Below, one piece after another: positions 9,186 to 18,821 of a DNA stretch of 62,519 nt. Both the position numbers and the translations under genes were made by a program. Numbering within the stretch: position 1 is the first letter of the stretch; the number at the start of each line of letters is the position of its first letter. This stretch comes from an uncultured Bacteroidota bacterium (GTDB taxonomy: Bacteria; Bacteroidota; Bacteroidia; Chitinophagales; Chitinophagaceae). The notes under the pieces are model-generated. The model was not told the origin of the DNA. It did not search any database and saw only the letters and a program-made list of their open reading frames with translations. The stretch covers positions 1 through 62,519 of the forward strand of contig CAMLGR010000006.1 in assembly GCA_946479615.1 (NCBI GenBank), read 5' to 3'.

Positions 9186-10736
9186 TCACCACCCCACCCT
9201 GAACCAATCAAAATCAACATACCCTCCCCTATTCTTTGTCGCATAGTTAAAAAGACAAAATTTGTTACCGGTGAAAATCGAAAGATTAAACCGCATATTC
9301 AATGGGTCGCCTAATGGAATAAAGGTTTTATTATCCAGGCTATAAGAAAACGATGCCTCTTCAGTACTGTTGGAAGCGATCATCCGCAGGTATAAAACAG
9401 GTTGATTGATCCTTACCGAATCAATCGTTTTCCCATTATTGACCATGATCACCTGCCGGCTGCTTTTTTCCTGTTGCACAGCAATAAATCCATAGGGATC
9501 CTGGAACATCGCCAGTCCCGCTATATCTCCTTCCTTCATCTTACTCACGTCTATTTTTGTTACAGCTATTGCGGGTATCGAATCATTGTAATAAGTAAAA
9601 GGGCGTTGTGTTAATGTATTGCGCGCCTCGCGTAAGTTGGTTACGGTCCTTCCTGTCGTTAACCGTAAATAACCGGGTTGCTGGGTAAAGGACCATTTCG
9701 AAGGATCGGGATTATGATTCCATCCCCATTGCATTCCCAGTTTCTTAGTATTGAATTCATCGGATACCGGGAAGTCTTTCACCGGGTAATTCTTTGTTGT
9801 TGCTGGCTTTTTATAAGTCACTACTGCTTTTCCATCCACACCTGGCATGGGCCATCCATCGACCCAGGTAACTGGTTGCAAAGAAGGGAACCGGCCAAAA
9901 GGACCGCTGTCTACAAAAAGGATCGTCCACCATTCACCTTGCGGTGTCTGTATCAATGCACCCTGGTGAATACCGAAACTTATACCCGGCGTCAAATCTT
10001 TCAACACTACTTTCTGTTCATAAGGGCCATAAATATTTTTTGAACGAAGAGCTACCTGTATGCCATCACGACCGCCATAGGTACAGTATAAATAATAATA
10101 CCCGTTGATCTTGTATACATGCGTTCCTTCCAGTCCTTTCCGTATATCACCGGTATACACCAGGGAATCGGGACCGATGGCTACAAGATTGGAATCGACT
10201 TCGGTAATGGATATCTTGCTATATCCCTGCGCGACATAAATCCTCCCATCTTCATCAAAGAATAAACCCGGATCATAAAAACCTTTGGGTAAGTGTGTGA
10301 TTTTCCAGGGACCTTCTGCTTTTTCAGCAGTACACACAAATCCGCCTTCATTCAGGGTGATAAACAGGAGATAGAATTTTCCATTATAGTATTTCAAACT
10401 CGTGGCCCATTGGCCACGACCATACCGGTTGCAGGTATCAAGATCATAACAATTGCTGAAATCAAAACGGGTCACGGCATTGCTGCAATACTCCCAGTTG
10501 ACAAGATCATGCGATTTAATGATCGGAACTCCCGGGAAAACAAACATGGTCGTACTCACCATATAGTAGGTGTCACCTACCCGGATCACATCCGGGTCAG
10601 GGAAGTCTGCCGCGATAACAGGATTGGTGTAGGTACCGTTTTCATTATCGCTATGCGTTTTTTGCCCATTCAGGTGAACGCATAAAAGAGCTGTACACAG
10701 GCAAAACCAAAAATGCAGCCAGTTGCTTTTTTTCAT
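9186..10736 (-). CDS. Secreted glycoside hydrolase family 43 beta-xylosidase/arabinofuranosidase
   Basis: A 516-residue protein with an N-terminal hydrophobic signal segment (WLHFWFCLCTALLCVH). The catalytic propeller begins at YTNPVIAADFPDPDVIRVGD, where ADFPDPDVIRVGDTYYM is the GH43 base motif. GFYDPGLFFDEDGRIYVAQG carries the second Asp and KGLEGTHVYKINGYYYLYC the catalytic Glu. Residues from about 320 onward (FPVSDEFNTKKLGMQWGWNH to GGYVDFDWFRVGW) form the concanavalin-like C-terminal sandwich seen in large GH43 xylosidases. This layout suggests removal of terminal xylose or arabinose from xylo-oligosaccharides in the periplasm or outside. It is the first gene of the GH43 pair. Linkage specificity is inferred. 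Confidence 0.92.
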   Translation of the reverse strand: MKKSNWLHFWFCLCTALLCVHLNGQKTHSDNENGTYTNPVIAADFPDPDVIRVGDTYYMVSTTMFVFPGVPIIKSHDLVNWEYCSNAVTRFDFSNCYDLDTCNRYGRGQWATSLKYYNGKFYLLFITLNEGGFVCTAEKAEGPWKITHLPKGFYDPGLFFDEDGRIYVAQGYSKISITEVDSNLVAIGPDSLVYTGDIRKGLEGTHVYKINGYYYLYCTYGGRDGIQVALRSKNIYGPYEQKVVLKDLTPGISFGIHQGALIQTPQGEWWTILFVDSGPFGRFPSLQPVTWVDGWPMPGVDGKAVVTYKKPATTKNYPVKDFPVSDEFNTKKLGMQWGWNHNPDPSKWSFTQQPGYLRLTTGRTVTNLREARNTLTQRPFTYYNDSIPAIAVTKIDVSKMKEGDIAGLAMFQDPYGFIAVQQEKSSRQVIMVNNGKTIDSVRINQPVLYLRMIASNSTEEASFSYSLDNKTFIPLGDPLNMRFNLSIFTGNKFCLFNYATKNRGGYVDFDWFRVGW

Positions 10737-10853
10737 TTGATGGGATTGATTTTGTCGCCGGCCAGCAGGTATACCGGCATTAGACTATATTTTCCCGCTA
10801 TTCATTTACTAAAAGACAAGGCGAATTTTATCCCTGTCAGGATAAGGATAAAA

Positions 10854-10948
10854 ATAAAGAATAAGGAATAATAAATAAGGAATGAGAAAGTAACAACCTG
10901 GATACAGTTACTTTTTCATTCCTTATTTATTATTCCTTATTTCTTATT
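10854..10948. repeat. Intergenic palindrome of the AATAAGGAATGAG word family
   Basis: Two arms of about 41 bases (10852-10893 and 10907-10948) are nearly perfect inverted copies around a 13-base loop. The arms are made of repeated short words such as AATAAGGAATAAT, AATAAGGAATGAG and AAAGTAAC. It lies directly downstream of the histidine kinase stop codon and upstream of the GH43 pair, where it could terminate or stabilise the kinase transcript. Confidence 0.85.
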
Positions 10949-10959
10949 TGCTATTTCTT

Positions 10960-12564
10960 TTACTTAACCCGCAAATTATCAATCGGGAACCTGATAAAAA
11001 ACGTCGATCCTTTACCCAACTCACTCTCCACCCATATCTTTCCCCAATGGCCTTCCATGATCTGTTTGGAGATATAAAGACCCAGGCCAAGCCCTTCTAT
11101 TTTATCATCGGCTTTGATAACCCGATAATACTGGCTGAATAATTTATCCATGTGTTCGGGAGCGATTCCAGCACCCGCATCCTGTACGCTGATCTGCACT
11201 TCATCACCGAATAAGATGGCTGAGAGAGTAATAACAGAACCTCCCGGTGAATATTTAATCGCATTGGAGAGGAGATTGACCAATACCTGGATCATTTTTT
11301 GTCCATCGACTGTCACCAGTACATCTTCGGCAGGCAGATCGGTTGAAATTATATGTTTATCGGCCTGTACACTTTCCAGGCTTTCCCTGATAAGCCCAAG
11401 CAGGTTGGATTTTTTAAAATGAAAATCAAGTTTGCCGGCGTGTATCTTCGAAATGTCCAGCATATCCGAAATAAGTCCCTGTAACCGCCTGACCTGTTTC
11501 AATACCTTGGGTAAAAACTCCGAGAAATACTCCGGCGATTCCTGTGCGAGTTGAAGATAACCGCTGATCGTAGTGAGTGGTGTTCGCAATTCATGACTGG
11601 CGAATCCAATGAAATCATCTTTCTTGGCATTAAGCATTTGTATTTCTTCATAGAGCTTTCCATTGTCGAGTGCGATCGCTGCCTGCGATGCAATAGCGCC
11701 GACCAGCTTTTCATGTTCCTGGGTAAACATGCCTGGTTTTGGGTGACCGAAAAATAATCCTCCTATGACAACTCCGGTTTGTGAAATCACGGGAACGGCG
11801 AGATAACTTACCACCGGCAGATGTCCTTTCGGCATCCCGTTATGGGGTGCATTTTTCCCATACCTGGGGTCTTTGGTGATATCATCCGACCTCAAAACGC
11901 CTTCCCCATTAAAGGTTTTGCTGAATACCGCGGTATTCCTGGGCATCCCGAATTTATCAAAAGCTTCGCGCGGAGCACCCGATAATGCATAGAGCAGGTA
12001 GGCCTCTCCTTTTGAATCGATCTTGTTATAGAAAAAGGAACCGAAAGCGGCGCCTGAAAGTTTAGTAGTCGTATCGGTGACAGTTTGCAGGATGATATCA
12101 ACATCGAGCTGTGCGGAGATTGTTTTACCTACGATATTGATAAGCTCGAGTTGTTCAGTATTCTTCCTGATCGTTTCTTCATCTTTCTTCTGTTGCGTAA
12201 TATCTCTCGCAATCTTGGAAGCCCCTGTTATTTCACCTTTCGAATTCTTAATAGGGGATATGGTAAGGGAAAGATGCAACTGGTCACCCGTTTTGGTCCT
12301 TCGTATCGTTTGAAAATGTTCGATCCGTTCACCCTTGCGAAGTTTGCTGATGATCACTTCTTCTTCGCTTCGCCTGTCCTGGGGAATGATTAGATAAATA
12401 TGCTGACCGATGGCTTCGCGTTCGGTATAGCCAAACATCTTCTCAGCTGCCTTATTCCAACTGGTAATAATGCCATCAAGAGTTTTACTGATGATCGCAT
12501 CATCCGAGGAATCGATAATAGCAGCCAGCATAGCCTGCCTGTGTTCTATATCATCAATGACCAT
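10960..12564 (-). CDS. PAS-GAF sensor histidine kinase
   Basis: A 534-residue soluble kinase with no membrane segment. Domains in order are: PAS (about 10-120, with IIDSSDDAIISKTLDG and a PAC-like SKIARDITQQKK), GAF (about 140-305), HisKA with the phospho-acceptor His324 in FASHELRTPLTTISGYL, and an HATPase domain. The ATPase has an N box (VLVNLLSNAIKYSPGG), G1 (VQDAGAGIAPEHMDKLF) and G2 (EGLGLGLYISKQIM). It should autophosphorylate in response to a cytoplasmic ligand bound by PAS or GAF. It is divergently transcribed from a receiver-only response regulator 202 bp away, which is the likely partner. The signal sensed is unknown. Confidence 0.93.
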   Translation of the reverse strand: MVIDDIEHRQAMLAAIIDSSDDAIISKTLDGIITSWNKAAEKMFGYTEREAIGQHIYLIIPQDRRSEEEVIISKLRKGERIEHFQTIRRTKTGDQLHLSLTISPIKNSKGEITGASKIARDITQQKKDEETIRKNTEQLELINIVGKTISAQLDVDIILQTVTDTTTKLSGAAFGSFFYNKIDSKGEAYLLYALSGAPREAFDKFGMPRNTAVFSKTFNGEGVLRSDDITKDPRYGKNAPHNGMPKGHLPVVSYLAVPVISQTGVVIGGLFFGHPKPGMFTQEHEKLVGAIASQAAIALDNGKLYEEIQMLNAKKDDFIGFASHELRTPLTTISGYLQLAQESPEYFSEFLPKVLKQVRRLQGLISDMLDISKIHAGKLDFHFKKSNLLGLIRESLESVQADKHIISTDLPAEDVLVTVDGQKMIQVLVNLLSNAIKYSPGGSVITLSAILFGDEVQISVQDAGAGIAPEHMDKLFSQYYRVIKADDKIEGLGLGLYISKQIMEGHWGKIWVESELGKGSTFFIRFPIDNLRVK

Positions 12565-12766
12565 ATAGTTGGTAAGTTGGAACCAGGATCAGAACAATAA
12601 CCTCTTCATGATCAAAACACCGGTTACTTACACGTGTGGAAAGGATTACCCAAAAGTCCTGTTCAGCAAAGATTGCAAAAATTGATCCAACCGTTAAACA
12701 AATTTTTCCTGAAAAGATTTGAATTTACTTCAGTTAGTAATAGCTTAGCTGAAACCGCATGATGTA

Positions 12767-13138
12767 ATGCCCACAGTCCTGGTGGTCGATGATGATAAAG
12801 ACCTGTTGGAAATGGTATCGATTGTCCTCGCCAAATATAATTTTAAGATCTCCTGCCTGGATAACGGTCTTGGTTTATTCGATTCTGTCGCAACCGTACG
12901 CCCGGATATTATTTTAATGGATATCTTCCTTGGCGATTCGGATGGCAGGGATCTTTGCCAGCAACTGAAACGATCAGGCCAGTCGCGGTTACCTGTTATT
13001 CTCTACTCCGCAGGAAATGTATCTGCCGCTTCTATCCAGCATTCGCTGGCAGACGATTTTGTATCCAAACCTTTCGACATTTCAATACTCGCGAATAAGA
13101 TTGCCGGGTTGATCCGCAGGCCGGCAGTTGATAATTGA
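12767..13138 (+). CDS. Single-domain response regulator (receiver only)
   Basis: A 123-residue CheY-like receiver with no output domain. The acidic pocket is VVDDDKD (residues 6-12), the phospho-acceptor is Asp52 in IILMDIFLGDSDG, the switch Ser is in LYSAG (residue 81), and the conserved Lys is Lys101 in VSKPFD. It starts at an ATG at 12767 and is divergent from the histidine kinase gene, its likely phosphodonor. With no DNA-binding domain it must act by protein interaction or as a phosphate shuttle. The last third of the gene is copied again just downstream (13276-13457), outside any complete gene. Confidence 0.93.
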   Translation: MPTVLVVDDDKDLLEMVSIVLAKYNFKISCLDNGLGLFDSVATVRPDIILMDIFLGDSDGRDLCQQLKRSGQSRLPVILYSAGNVSAASIQHSLADDFVSKPFDISILANKIAGLIRRPAVDN

Positions 13139-13457
13139 TCGTATAACGGTTGATCTTTACAGCAGGAAGGTAATGAAATAGAACACGGATAGAAGCGGAT
13201 GGACGGATTTAATGTGGGTTTTGCTTGATCGCTATGACATGAAATAAATAAAATCCGTTTTATATCCTCCCATCTGCTTCTATCCAGCATTCGCTGGCAG
13301 ACGATTTTGTATCTAATCCTTTCGACATTTCAATACTCGCGAATAAGATTGCCGGGTTGATCTGCAGGCCGGCAGTTGATAGTTGATCGTATAACGGTTG
13401 ATCTTTACAGCAGGAAGGTAATGAAATAGAACACGGATAGAAGTGGATGGACGGATA
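13028..13457 (+). repeat. Tandem duplication of the response-regulator 3' end
   Basis: Bases 13028-13209 recur at 13276-13457, a 248-bp offset, with only about five mismatches over 182 bp. The first copy contains the last 37 codons of the response regulator plus downstream sequence. The second copy is a headless fragment with no usable start. The upstream junction of copy 2 lies at GCTTCTATCC, a word present both in the gene and in the right arm of the adjoining palindrome. Confidence 0.92.
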
Positions 13458-13543
13458 TAAAATAGATTTTATTTATTATCATACAATACAGGTCAACCAA
13501 TCCACATTAAATCCGTCCATCCACTTCTATCCGTGTTCTATTT
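13424..13543. repeat. Palindrome of the ACACGGATAGAAGTGGATGG word family
   Basis: The left arm 13424-13457 and right arm 13510-13543 are perfect or near-perfect reverse complements over about 33 bases. They are built from GAACACGGATAGAAG and GGATGGACGGAT. A degenerate version of the same palindrome follows the first copy of the duplication (arms near 13180-13209 and 13252-13285). No gene was found in the rest of the 13139-13707 gap. Confidence 0.85.
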
Positions 13544-13707
13544 TACCAGGCATCCGGCAAGAAATTCTCCGCAACCAATAAGCGATCATTCTTATTTATA
13601 ATATACAGGCTAAATTACTAATTATTTTAGTAATATTGTACTTAAGTGATGCCCGTTCCGTTATATTGAACGATCACCCCATTTTTTAAAAGCTCAATAC
13701 AGTTGTT

Positions 13708-15258
13708 ATGAATACGCTTGTCTATTTATTGATGGGTATTATTACCGGCAGTGTACTTGGATATGTCCTGTTCAAAGCCGCACTTGCCCGGAATTATATG
13801 TTGCGATCAGAAGGCGATCAGCTACGGAATGAGAATTCCCAATTGAAAATTCAACTGGCCGGCACTGTTTCCAAAGAAATACAACAGGTACTGAAAGAAA
13901 ACCTGGAACAGTTGAGCAGGGAACTGGCTGCCAAAAAAGAAGAGTTGATCGGTTACCAGGATAAACTGATGGCGCTTACGAAAGAATCGGAACAAAAGAT
14001 TTCCAAAGAAGAGCTATCCAGGTTATATGTATCCAAAGAAAGCTTTGATCTGGTGCGTACACAATACCAAACCCTGGAGAAAGGATTGTTTGAGGCCAAC
14101 CAGGCCATTGTAAAGTTAACCAGGGAAAACACCCAACTCCTGTCGGCCAAAGAATCCCTGGATGAGAAACTGGGCAGTTTTCATGAAGAAATAAAGAAAC
14201 TGCACACGCTGTCCGAACAACAATTTAAAAACCTGGCCAGTGAAGTACTGGAAGAAAAAAAGAAATTGTTTGTAGGGGAAAATAAAAAGGAATTGAATAC
14301 CATTCTCGATCCGTTGAAAGCCGATCTGCATCAATTCAAAGAAAAAATAGAAGCGACGCGCAAGGAAGATATCAAAGAAATGGTATCGCTGAAAGGCGAG
14401 ATCGATGCGTTGCAAAAATTAGGTATACAATTAAGTGATGATGCAAAAGGATTGACCAATGCATTAAAAGCCGATGTAAAAGTGCAGGGCAACTGGGGCG
14501 AAGATCGCCTTAACCTGATCCTTGAATCCGAGGGTCTGCAGAAATACATCGATTTCAAAACACAGGGCACTTATCTCGACGAGGAGCAGGAACGCAACCG
14601 GAAACCCGATCTCATCCTCAACCTGCCCAATGGCAAACATATCATTATCGACAGCAAGGTCTCACTGACCGCTTATGTCAATTATTGCAATGCAATATCT
14701 CCCGAAGAAAAAGCGGGCTATCTCAAACTTCATATCCGGAGTATTACAGACCATATCGACCAATTGGCTGATAAAAATTATCAATCGCTGCTGGGCATCA
14801 ATTCACCCGACTATGTATTTATGTTTATGCCGATCGAATCGGCGATCACACTGGCAGTGAATGAAAACCCCGACCTGTTTAACCGCGCGCTGAATAAAAA
14901 GATCGTACTGATCACGCCCACTACCCTGGTCGCTACTTTAAAAGTGGTGAAGATCATCTGGCAGAAAGAAAACCAGGTGAAGAATGTGCAGGAAATATTC
15001 AGGCAATGCGAGATGCTCTATGATAAGTTTGTTTTATTTCTCGAAGAAATGGATAAAGTGGGCGCCGGACTTCATTCGGCCAGTAAATCCTATAAAGAAG
15101 CAATGGACCGGTTGAAAGATGGCGCACGAAAAGGTGATACGATCATCGGGCGTTTTGAAACGATCAAAAAACTGGAAGCAAAGACGAATAAAAATATTCC
15201 CGGAAAGTTTATTGCGGAGATAGAATTGCTGGAAGAACCGGGGGTAGATAAGGAATAA
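13708..15258 (+). CDS. rmuC: DNA recombination protein RmuC homologue
   Basis: A 516-residue protein. It has an N-terminal membrane-anchoring hydrophobic helix (LVYLLMGIITGSVLGYVLF), then a long coiled coil to about residue 230 with many Glu/Lys/Gln heptads. The RmuC nuclease-like core follows, marked by VQGNWGEDRLNLILESEGL, RNRKPDLILNLPNGKHIIID, SKVSLTAY and the C-terminal MFMPIESAITLA segment. RmuC proteins limit DNA inversions and are PD-(D/E)XK-related. The start is the ATG at 13708, preceded by an AT-rich promoter-like gap. The stop codon lies inside the AATAAGGAATAAG repeat word, so the extreme C-terminus is encoded by repeat sequence. Confidence 0.93.
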   Translation: MNTLVYLLMGIITGSVLGYVLFKAALARNYMLRSEGDQLRNENSQLKIQLAGTVSKEIQQVLKENLEQLSRELAAKKEELIGYQDKLMALTKESEQKISKEELSRLYVSKESFDLVRTQYQTLEKGLFEANQAIVKLTRENTQLLSAKESLDEKLGSFHEEIKKLHTLSEQQFKNLASEVLEEKKKLFVGENKKELNTILDPLKADLHQFKEKIEATRKEDIKEMVSLKGEIDALQKLGIQLSDDAKGLTNALKADVKVQGNWGEDRLNLILESEGLQKYIDFKTQGTYLDEEQERNRKPDLILNLPNGKHIIIDSKVSLTAYVNYCNAISPEEKAGYLKLHIRSITDHIDQLADKNYQSLLGINSPDYVFMFMPIESAITLAVNENPDLFNRALNKKIVLITPTTLVATLKVVKIIWQKENQVKNVQEIFRQCEMLYDKFVLFLEEMDKVGAGLHSASKSYKEAMDRLKDGARKGDTIIGRFETIKKLEAKTNKNIPGKFIAEIELLEEPGVDKE

Positions 15259-15708
15259 GAAATAAGAAACAAAAAATAAGGAATGAGAAAGTGAAAGCGT
15301 GAAGAATGAAGCAATTTCTATGTGTCTATGAGGAAAAGCCGGCAGAAAGTAGCTGTTTCCTCCTGATGCAGCATCCCTGGCGATCTCTGCGGTTCTCTGT
15401 GTCTCCTCCGTGGCATATGCCCTGTAGGAGTATTTCTATTCGTAATCCTTAAATTGCTTTTGCTTGTTACCTTACTCCCGGACTTATTCCGTAGAGGAGA
15501 CACAGAGAACCACGGAGGATGCTTTGTATTTTCATCAATCGAAATAAGGGCTGCACAGGGACCAGGATCATCCAGGCCGGCCGGGATTATCCTGTCCTTC
15601 ACTACTGCAAAACGGTCATATATCAACCATAAACAGGGAGATACTTGACTTTTTTATAAAATTTATATAGTTTGGCAGCCCGGAACCTTTAAAATTACAA
15701 TATCCACC
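15259..15708. repeat. 450-bp gap with a palindrome of the GTTCTCTGTGTCTCCTC family
   Basis: No gene was seen. Near 15385-15413 and 15489-15519 are inverted arms sharing GGTTCTCTGTGTCTCCTC and its complement, extended by CCGTGG/CCACGG and GCATCC/GGATGC, with a loop of about 75 bases. The first 40 bases hold one arm of the AATAAGGAATGAGAAAG family with no partner. The AT-rich end just before 15709 probably contains the promoter of the following gene pair. Confidence 0.75.
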
Positions 15709-16710
15709 ATGAGCAAAAGCTTTAACCGCTTTATGAGCGCTTCAGCAGCCTCCTATCGCCGCGCCGAACGTGCACAACAAAGACACAACCGTGAAGCCGC
15801 GCGCCAGTTCAAAATTCAACAAAAACTACAAGACATCGAAAATGCAGCCCAGGCTGTTGAACAATACAACGCCTATATCGATGTATTGAAATCACTGCAT
15901 AAGGATGCCACAGAAGAAATTAACTGGGAAGCGATACTCGCAGATCCCCACCCTGCTGAACCATCCCGTGAAAATACCACTGAAAATGAAGCGCGCAGAA
16001 AATTCGAACGCTATCAGCCTTCTCTTATTGATAAATTATTAGGAGCAGGGCCAAAGAAAAAAAAGAAACTCGAACAGGCTATTGTCACTGCGCAACAAAA
16101 AGATGATGCACTGCACCAGGAAAAGATAAAACAATTCGAACAGCAAAAAGAAGAATACCTGTTTACACAGGAAACCGCTAAAGGCGTACTTGCCAAACAA
16201 ACAACTGCCTACCAGGACGCCATTGAATTTTTCCAGCCATTCTCCGATATCGGCGAACTCGGATCGACATCGGGCATTACTTTCGAAACAGAACACGCCA
16301 CAATAGAATTATCAGTCAACAGTAAAGATGCGATCCCGGATTATGTGCTTTCCCAGACGTCTACCGGGAAACTTTCTAAAAAAAACATGCCGGTCTCCCG
16401 TTTCAATGAACTGTACCAGGATTATGTCTGCAGCGCCGCATTGCGCGTAGCACGTGAAACACTTGCCTACCTGCCGGTATCGTATGTTGTCGTGCATGCA
16501 GTAGGTTCACTCTTTGATTCCTCCACCGGTCACCAGGGAGACCAGACATTGCTCTCAGTTGTCATTCACCCGGAAAAACTGAACAAGTTGAATTTTGAAT
16601 CGATCGATCCCTCAGATGCAATGAAAAACTTTCATCACAATATGCAATTCAGTAAAAGCGGCGGTTTCTCTCCGGTAGCAAAGATCAATGCAAAAGCCCT
16701 GATCAGTTAA
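15709..16710 (+). CDS. Unknown protein, first gene of the DUF4041/GIY-YIG pair
   Basis: A 333-residue protein with no signal peptide. Residues 1-75 are a charged helix rich in Arg and Gln (YRRAERAQQRHNREAARQF), and about 115-165 form a second Lys/Glu-rich coiled coil. The C-terminal 130 residues look globular: ELYQDYVCSAALRVARETL, PVSYVVVHAVGSLFD and a beta-rich end LLSVVIHPEKLNKLNFESID. I do not recognise a catalytic motif or family. It is 15 bp upstream of the GIY-YIG gene on the same strand, so the two are almost certainly co-translated and functionally linked. The combination of coiled coil and small globular domain would suit a sensor or adaptor role; that is inference. Confidence 0.8.
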   Translation: MSKSFNRFMSASAASYRRAERAQQRHNREAARQFKIQQKLQDIENAAQAVEQYNAYIDVLKSLHKDATEEINWEAILADPHPAEPSRENTTENEARRKFERYQPSLIDKLLGAGPKKKKKLEQAIVTAQQKDDALHQEKIKQFEQQKEEYLFTQETAKGVLAKQTTAYQDAIEFFQPFSDIGELGSTSGITFETEHATIELSVNSKDAIPDYVLSQTSTGKLSKKNMPVSRFNELYQDYVCSAALRVARETLAYLPVSYVVVHAVGSLFDSSTGHQGDQTLLSVVIHPEKLNKLNFESIDPSDAMKNFHHNMQFSKSGGFSPVAKINAKALIS

Positions 16711-16725
16711 TCCAACAACCCTCCT

Positions 16726-18165
16726 ATGTTCAATAGTAAAAAGATAAAAGAAACGGAAGATGCGTTGCAGGCAGCGCAAACTTCGTTAAGCAATACCAAA
16801 CAAGCACTCGATACAGCTACTGCGTCCTTACAGCAAAAAGAGCAGGAATCCAGGGAACTGTCGTCCACACTGCAAAAGCAGCAAACCGAGTTGCAGGCCT
16901 GCCAGTCGGTCAACGCTGAATTATTGACAAAATATGGGGCGCTCATCGATGCCGATAAACTACTGGAAGAGAAAAAGCGAACCACGCAGGAATTGAATGA
17001 TAAATACAATAAAGCCATTGGCATATACGAAGAACTGGAAAAGCAGGTGACGCTGTATGAAGAGCAACTCGACATTGGCTCATTTGGTTTATACAAACCA
17101 CAGTTCGACTTTGATACATCGGAAAAATTCAAAAGAGCGATCGATGCCAATTATGAAAAACAAAAAGCATTGGTAAAAGAGGAGAAGGCGATCGTCTCGC
17201 ATACCGAATGGACTGTGGCAGGCAGTAAGACCGAAGGAAAGAAAATGACCACGCAATACAAAAAGCTCATGCTCTTTGCCTTTAACGGAGAATGTGAAGG
17301 GTTGATTGCACGGGTAAAATGGAACAACGCGGAAAAAACGAAAGAGCGTATTACAAAAGCCTTTGAATCGATCAATAAGCTGGGTGCCAGCCATACTATC
17401 GAGATCACGCGGGAGTTCCTGGAGCTGAAATGGGAAGAACTGGCGCTTACTTACGAAAACGAACAAAAGAAATACGAAGAGAAAGAAGAACAGCGACGCA
17501 TCCGCGAACAGATGCGTGAAGAAGAAAAAGCACAGCGGGAATTTGAACGCGCGCAGCGGGAAGCCGAAGACGAAGAAGAACGTTATCAGCGCGCATTAGA
17601 AAAAGCGCAACGCGACCTGAATGGTGCAGACCGGGCGAATACCGAATTGCTGAACGAAAAAATAAAACTGCTCGAACAGCAATTACAGGAGGCTCATGCG
17701 AAAAAAGAACGTGCTGTTGCTATGGCACAGTTAACCAGGGTCGGGCATATCTATGTCATCTCCAACATCGGTTCTTTCGGGGAAGATGTATACAAACTTG
17801 GTATGACGCGCCGCCTCGATCCGCTGGATCGTGTACGCGAACTCGGCGATGCGTCTGTACCTTTCCATTTCGATGTGCATGCAATTATCTATTCTGAAGA
17901 TGCCCCGCAACTGGAAAATCAATTGCACCAGCAATTCAGCGACCGGCGCATCAATCGTATCAACACGAAAAAAGAATTCTTCCGCGTAACGCTCGACGAG
18001 ATCGAAGCGTTCGTCAATCAACATACCGGTGCACAAATACAATTTACAAAAATGGCGGAAGCGCGCGATTACCGCGAAACATTGTCATTACTGGATAAAT
18101 TAAAGCAGCGGGAAACGACCAGTACGCAGCAGCCGCGTTTTCCTTTATCCATTCTTGACAATTAA
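16726..18165 (+). CDS. Coiled-coil DUF4041 and T5orf172 (GIY-YIG) protein
   Basis: A 479-residue protein. Residues 1-110 are a coiled coil. About 115-240 match the DUF4041 type (GSFGLYKPQFDFDTSEKFK, then KKLMLFAFNGECEGLIARV). Residues 240-335 are a highly charged Glu/Arg helix. From 338 to about 435 there is a GIY-YIG-like T5orf172 domain: HIYVISNIG, VYKLGMTRRLDPLDRVREL, and a candidate metal-binding Glu in PQLENQLHQQF. This architecture recurs in phages and mobile regions, and GIY-YIG domains are nucleases. The partner gene lies 15 bp upstream. Anti-phage or DNA-processing activity is inferred, not shown. Domain calls are from motif recognition only. Confidence 0.87.
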   Translation: MFNSKKIKETEDALQAAQTSLSNTKQALDTATASLQQKEQESRELSSTLQKQQTELQACQSVNAELLTKYGALIDADKLLEEKKRTTQELNDKYNKAIGIYEELEKQVTLYEEQLDIGSFGLYKPQFDFDTSEKFKRAIDANYEKQKALVKEEKAIVSHTEWTVAGSKTEGKKMTTQYKKLMLFAFNGECEGLIARVKWNNAEKTKERITKAFESINKLGASHTIEITREFLELKWEELALTYENEQKKYEEKEEQRRIREQMREEEKAQREFERAQREAEDEEERYQRALEKAQRDLNGADRANTELLNEKIKLLEQQLQEAHAKKERAVAMAQLTRVGHIYVISNIGSFGEDVYKLGMTRRLDPLDRVRELGDASVPFHFDVHAIIYSEDAPQLENQLHQQFSDRRINRINTKKEFFRVTLDEIEAFVNQHTGAQIQFTKMAEARDYRETLSLLDKLKQRETTSTQQPRFPLSILDN

Positions 18166-18821
18166 TTATTCATTTCTGTTTCACAGTCTTCCTGATATAT
18201 CTTTTAATCCAAACCCGCCTGGAAAAAAAAGGATAAGCATTTTGTGTTCCAGGCAGCCTGAGATCCGTGGTATTTTGTGTCCAAGGCGGGTTTAAGGCCG
18301 CAGTATTTGCATTTATAAAAAAGAGGAGAAGCCTAACCCGCCGTCATAATCAGGACGGCTGATTGGGAACATTATCAATAACCCGTATCGGGGGTTTGCA
18401 TAAATAAGCCCTTAATATCATCAGGAAATTAATTCCATACAGGATATTATCTATTGCATAGAGCTTTGTTTCGATTCCTCTATAATGGTGAATCAGGTAG
18501 CTTTCAGCAATTGAAAATATCAAAAATCGTTTTTTCCTCGCGGGAAAAGGAACCTATAAGGTTCATACCCGATGTTTAAAAAAACTCAAACCGACGTTTT
18601 AATCCTCATCAAATTACGTGTAAAAAGCCACGAACGACAATCACAGGTCTTCACTTATTGACCCTGTCTGCCTAGCGATCACTCTGTACAACATAGTCAC
18701 AGGCACAGGGGAAAATGAGTTTCCTCTAACCACGTAATATACACAGCTTTATTACACTAATTATTCCGCTATAAATTGCAAAGGTTTTGTGTTATTTTAG
18801 CCTCCACAATGTAATACCCGT
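18166..18821. other. 656-bp gap with an inverted repeat, no gene seen
   Basis: An imperfect inverted repeat pairs 18208-18222 (ATCCAAACCCGCCTGGA) with 18280-18294 (TCCAAGGCGGGTTTA). Inside it the phrase TTTTGTGTTCCAGGCAG is partly repeated as TTTTGTGTCCAAGGCGG. It may end transcription of the GIY-YIG pair. The remainder is AT-rich with no credible open frame. The promoter of the propeller lipoprotein gene presumably lies in the last 150 bp. Confidence 0.6.

Noticed and set aside
13139..13543. CRISPR-like or phage attachment repeat
   Set aside because: There are only two copies, with coding content and a palindrome; this is a local tandem duplication, not an array or att site.
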